From Mariprofundaceae bacterium (GTDB lineage: Bacteria > Pseudomonadota > Zetaproteobacteria > Mariprofundales > Mariprofundaceae), in the NCBI GenBank assembly GCA_030950835.1, contig JAUZQU010000016.1, positions 1 to 6,598 on the forward strand: a stretch of DNA of 6,598 nt, written 5' to 3'. The notes under the pieces were generated by a model, which had not been told where the DNA came from, did not search any database, and saw only the letters and a list, made by a program, of their open reading frames with translations. Made by a program: the position numbers and the translations under genes. Within the stretch, counting starts at the first letter, position 1. Every line of letters starts with the position of its first letter. Below, piece by piece: positions 6,591 to 6,598 of this stretch.

Positions 6591-6598
6591 GGTGGCTG
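6591..6598 (+). tRNA. Probable 5' end of tRNA-His (truncated by window edge)
   Basis: The last eight bases, G plus GTGGCTG, match the start of bacterial tRNA-His, where an extra G at position -1 precedes a GTGGCTA-like acceptor strand. The spacing supports a third gene: 31 bases after tRNA-Arg, against 30 bases between the first two. Arg, His and Pro tRNAs are also clustered in E. coli (argX-hisR-leuT-proM). An alternative is that GTGGCT is the right arm of a terminator hairpin with AGCCAC (6574-6579), whose T-run would lie outside the window. Eight bases cannot settle it. Confidence 0.45.

Overview
The window is a compact, all-forward-strand chromosomal segment from a Gram-negative bacterium. 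The evidence is a Kdo transferase gene (lipid A/LPS core synthesis), a Sec-exported c-type cytochrome and proteobacterial-looking tRNAs with encoded CCA ends. Base composition is moderately AT-rich. The mix of a SUF operon that uses SufU and SufT with a neighbouring small periplasmic cytochrome c suggests a proteobacterium, perhaps a Zetaproteobacterium-like lineage. That assignment is a guess from gene content and is not shown by the sequence.

Positions 1-4482 hold the larger part of a SUF iron-sulfur cluster assembly operon: the last 21 codons of sufB, then sufC, sufD, sufS, sufU and sufT. SufB, SufC and SufD form the ATP-driven scaffold. SufS takes sulfur from cysteine, SufU probably relays it, and SufT (MIP18/DUF59 family) acts in cluster assembly or delivery. 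The start of the operon, where a regulator such as an Rrf2/IscR-type protein might lie, is outside the window. Most junctions are tight. The exceptions are the sufD-sufS gap (70 bp) and the sufS-sufU gap (87 bp). Each is spanned by a short reading frame that begins in an ATGA overlap with the upstream stop, and the second gap also holds a 13-bp bulged hairpin just ahead of the sufU ribosome binding site.

At 4491-5648, 8 bp after sufT, lies a short-form WaaA/KdtA-like Kdo transferase without the usual N-terminal membrane anchor, apparently co-transcribed with suf. A near-consensus sigma70 promoter at 5666-5694 then starts a separate unit for a 139-residue exported mono-haem cytochrome c (5759-6178).

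The last part is a tRNA cluster. The 197-bp stretch 6179-6375 has no gene. It carries a nested inverted-repeat structure (6241-6324) and a stable-RNA-type promoter (6308-6336, with A-tract and GC-rich discriminator). tRNA-Pro(UGG) and tRNA-Arg(UCU) follow, and the window ends on what looks like the first eight bases of tRNA-His. The tRNA-Pro flanks are complementary to each other and would extend the acceptor stem by about ten base pairs. No mobile element, CRISPR array or clearly novel protein system was seen. The more unusual signals are the RNA-level structures.
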